From NCBI GenBank assembly GCA_031286085.1, contig JAITUX010000070.1, forward strand, positions 1-8,171: a DNA stretch of 8,171 nt, given 5' to 3'. Below, piece after piece: positions 6,683 to 8,171 of the stretch; position 1 is the first letter of the stretch, and the number at the start of each line of letters is the position of its first letter. A program made the translations under genes and the position numbers. The stretch comes from Candidatus Adiutrix sp. Its GTDB lineage: Bacteria > Desulfobacterota > Desulfarculia > Adiutricales > Adiutricaceae. The notes under the pieces were generated by a model. That model was not told the DNA's origin. It made no database searches and was given only the letters and a program-made list of their open reading frames with translations.

Positions 6683-7495
6683 AGGCCGGACCATTTTCTT
6701 CATGACCATCCGCCCGTCGCTGGCCTGGGCCGCCACCATCATGGCCAGTATCTCGCCGCCGGCCGGCGTCTTCAACTGGCCGGAAATGTATTTGGAGGAA
6801 CGGATGTTGTAACCGGGCCCCACCTCGAAATCCGGCTGGGACGAATTATAGTCGAACTCTGGAAAGGGCACGGTCAAGCGCCGGCCGCCGGCCTCCACCA
6901 GGAAAAGGAGCAGGATGCGGCCCTGGGCCAGGTTGCCGGAGGCCTCGTTGAGCAGTTGAAAGCTGAACCGGTTGCCGTCGGCCTTGAAATCGACAATGCT
7001 CAGGTTCTCTTCGGGCCGCCTTTCGGCCACGGCGGGCAGGCGGGCCGCCCAGGCCGTCAGGGGATTTTTTTCTTCCTCCGGCGCGGCCTCGGCCGCCTTC
7101 TCCGGGGGAGCCGCCTCGGCCGCCTCGGCCGAGGCGCTCGGGGCCGGAGAGGCCGCCTTCTGGGTTCCGCCGCCCTTCCCCCCGCCCGGCACTGGCAGGT
7201 TAAGCTCGCCCAGGAGTTCGGCGTAATCCTGGGTCAGCGAAATCTGGTATCTGTATTGGTCGTCCAGTTGGCTCAGCCGGGCCAGGGTCTCCCGCTGGCT
7301 GGCAATCAGTTCATGGTAATCCAGGTAAAGGTTGAAATACAGGTTGAAGACCAGGATGGCGCCCGCGCTGAAGGCCAGGGCGAAGATGATGGCCACGGTG
7401 AGCAAGAGGGGCGAGATCGCGAAGTTGGTCACCTCCCCCTGGGGCCGCATGACCAGGAAATTCCACCTGCCCCCGACCGGCTTATTGCCTTTCAC
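6680..7495 (-). CDS. Single-pass membrane protein with coiled coil and periplasmic C-terminal domain, unknown function
   Basis: I do not recognise the family. From GTG 7495 the product is 271 residues: a short cytosolic head (WNFLVMRPQGEVTNF, residues 11-25), one hydrophobic segment (about 28-52), a helical segment likely to form a coiled coil (about 59-98, heptad-like Leu/Ile spacing), a Gly/Ala/Pro/Glu-rich linker (about 99-164) and a globular C-terminal domain (165-271) with alternating hydrophobic residues suggesting beta structure. Topology would place the C-terminal part in the periplasm. The start is chosen because GGAGGGG (7499-7505) lies at ideal distance from GTG 7495; an upstream in-frame GTG at 7552 would add 19 residues of lower-GC3 sequence without a good ribosome site. 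Its stop overlaps the start of the Csd4-like carboxypeptidase, so the two are probably made together. A scaffold or regulator for the peptidoglycan enzymes is a guess from context. Confidence 0.85.
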   Translation of the reverse strand: MKGNKPVGGRWNFLVMRPQGEVTNFAISPLLLTVAIIFALAFSAGAILVFNLYFNLYLDYHELIASQRETLARLSQLDDQYRYQISLTQDYAELLGELNLPVPGGGKGGGTQKAASPAPSASAEAAEAAPPEKAAEAAPEEEKNPLTAWAARLPAVAERRPEENLSIVDFKADGNRFSFQLLNEASGNLAQGRILLLFLVEAGGRRLTVPFPEFDYNSSQPDFEVGPGYNIRSSKYISGQLKTPAGGEILAMMVAAQASDGRMVMKKMVRP

Positions 7496-7498
7496 CAG

Positions 7499-7505
7499 CC
7501 CCTCC
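7499..7505 (-). promoter_or_regulatory. Ribosome binding site that favours GTG 7495
   Basis: The minus strand reads GGAGGGG here; the GGAGG core (7501-7505) ends 5 nt before the GTG at 7495. It is among the best Shine-Dalgarno matches in the window and argues against the longer reading from GTG 7552, inside which it would be coding sequence. Confidence 0.65.
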
Positions 7506-7605
7506 AATCCGCTTTCGCCGCCACTTTCGGCTTCTCCGCCCGGCTTTTCCACTGAGCCCGGCCCCTGGAGTTCCCATCAGGCCGGGTTTGAATGTCCGCC
7601 CGCCC

Positions 7606-8171
7606 TCAATCAGCCCGCCAGATTTCGGATAGTATTTTCCAGTCCGGCCCGGCTTTCTTGAAAACCAAGGTCTTGCGGCCCTGGTCCCGCAACTGGTCGG
7701 ACCGATAGACCTGCCGGAAGGCCACCCGGACCCGGTCCCCCAAGGGCCGGACCTCAAAATCCGAGGCCAGGACTTCCAGGCGCCCGCTCCCGTTCATGAG
7801 TTCGGAACGGTAAACCTTGAAGGCGTCCAGGTTCATATTTTTGGCGCCATAGCGAAAATCCGGGTGGTAGAAGGCGAAATAGGCCTCCTGGTCCTTGAGG
7901 GTCCAGGCCCGGGCCCAAGCCCCCACCAGTTCGGCGAAGAACTTGGACCGAGCCTCGGCCGGCTGTGGTTTGGCTTCGGCCGCCGGAGGCTTGACCTCGG
8001 CCGGCGCGGGCTTGGCTTGGGCCGCCTCGGGCTTGGCCTCGGCCGGCGCGGGCTTGGATTCAACCGGCGGCACGGGCTGTGCCGGCGGCCGGGCAAGGGA
8101 ACCGCGAACCTCGGCCACCGGGAGGCCTTCCTCGCTCTGGACCTCCCGGGCGGCCCCGGAACGGGCCTGCT
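7606..8171 (-). CDS. C-terminal part of a Csd6 ("Cds6") type protein: KPxPAEA linker plus NTF2-like domain; partial at right edge
   Basis: The frame is open through the right edge, so the N-terminus is missing. A GTG at 8118 would give 170 residues, but no stop separates it from the edge and no good ribosome site precedes it, so I treat it as internal. The visible part has a Pro/Ala-rich stretch with five 7-residue repeats (7951-8055) and then an NTF2/SnoaL-like domain: ELVGAWARAWTLKDQEAYFAFY, later RVAFRQVYRSD and KTLVFKKAGPDWKILSEIW. This W..AW..KD..Y...Y / F.Q.Y.S / KTL....WKI..E pattern is the one I know from the C-terminal pocket domain of Csd6/YafK-type L,D-transpeptidase-family proteins, which in H. 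pylori act on peptidoglycan tetrapeptides. Whether a catalytic YkuD domain precedes it cannot be seen; other architectures use the same domain. The next gene starts 110 nt downstream. Confidence 0.8.
   Translation of the reverse strand, partial: QARSGAAREVQSEEGLPVAEVRGSLARPPAQPVPPVESKPAPAEAKPEAAQAKPAPAEVKPPAAEAKPQPAEARSKFFAELVGAWARAWTLKDQEAYFAFYHPDFRYGAKNMNLDAFKVYRSELMNGSGRLEVLASDFEVRPLGDRVRVAFRQVYRSDQLRDQGRKTLVFKKAGPDWKILSEIWRAD
7951..8055 (-). repeat. Five tandem 21-bp units encoding a KPxPAEA-type linker
   Basis: On the minus strand the codons give KPAPAEA, KPEAAQA, KPAPAEV, KPPAAEA and KPQPAEA without interruption. The units are similar but not identical in DNA. Such Lys/Pro/Ala repeats are typical of extended, wall-spanning or periplasmic linkers and are prone to copy-number change. 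It lies directly before the NTF2-like domain. Confidence 0.85.

Noticed and set aside
6956..7555. Plus-strand open frame of 199 codons opposite the membrane protein gene
   Set aside because: It is antisense to a gene with a good ribosome site and coherent architecture, and gives a Gly/Arg/Leu-rich product without motifs.
7557..7586. Inverted repeat with 7-bp arms (CCCGGCC/GGCCGGG) before the membrane protein gene
   Set aside because: The loop is 16 nt, no T-tract follows in the direction of transcription, and such GC palindromes are frequent by chance here. Not called a terminator or attenuator.
7496..7605. Possible promoter in the 110-nt gap on the minus strand
   Set aside because: No convincing -35/-10 pair at proper spacing was seen; the gap is compatible with co-transcription.
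1..8171. Very frequent GGCC/CCGG strings across the window
   Set aside because: They follow from the favoured Gly, Ala, Pro and Leu codons (GGC, GCC, CCG, CTG) in this GC-rich genome. No spaced, conserved repeat, CRISPR or uptake-signal pattern was seen; counts were not made.

Overview
The window is very GC-rich, with codons strongly biased to G or C in third position. It reads like a bacterial chromosome of the Desulfobacterota (former Deltaproteobacteria) type. The clues are a Csd4/M99-type peptidoglycan carboxypeptidase, a Csd6-type ("Cds6") NTF2-like domain, a divergent cofactor-independent phosphoglycerate mutase and a spermidine-synthase-like methyltransferase. The taxonomic call is an inference; there is no rRNA or other decisive marker.

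Layout: two convergent gene blocks meet at a strong hairpin (2681-2739). The plus-strand block (1-2600) begins inside the gene of a large SF1-helicase-like protein (DNA2/NAM7 type, with a PLD-like region and C-terminal zinc fingers). Its reading frame is interrupted by one in-frame TAG at 471-473 and then continues in the same frame to a TGA at 1716-1718. The sites where helicase and PLD catalytic residues are expected look degenerate, but the cysteines of the zinc fingers are kept. It is followed 21 nt later by a spermidine-synthase-like methyltransferase gene (1740-2600).

The minus-strand block reads from the right edge towards 2738. In transcription order it holds: (a) the C-terminal part of a protein with a KPxPAEA repeat linker and a Csd6-type NTF2-like domain, running off the right edge; (b) a one-pass membrane protein with a coiled coil and a periplasmic C-terminal domain of unknown function; (c) an M99/Csd4-like zinc carboxypeptidase with extra beta modules, coupled to (b) through a TGATG overlap; (d) gpmI; (e) an NlpC/P60 cell-wall peptidase with an N-terminal signal sequence. 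Gaps are short, and only one strong terminator is seen, after (e), so the genes are probably co-transcribed.

Functionally the minus-strand block looks like a cell-envelope or cell-shape module: peptidoglycan peptide trimming (c), a possible L,D-transpeptidase or L,D-carboxypeptidase partner (a), a membrane-anchored candidate scaffold (b) and an endopeptidase (e), with a glycolytic gene (d) among them. The most interesting points are the Csd4/Csd6-like arrangement with an unassigned membrane partner, and the amber-interrupted, apparently catalytically dead helicase-like gene. No tRNA, rRNA, CRISPR array, insertion sequence or attachment site was found. No gene-free stretch exceeds 300 bases.
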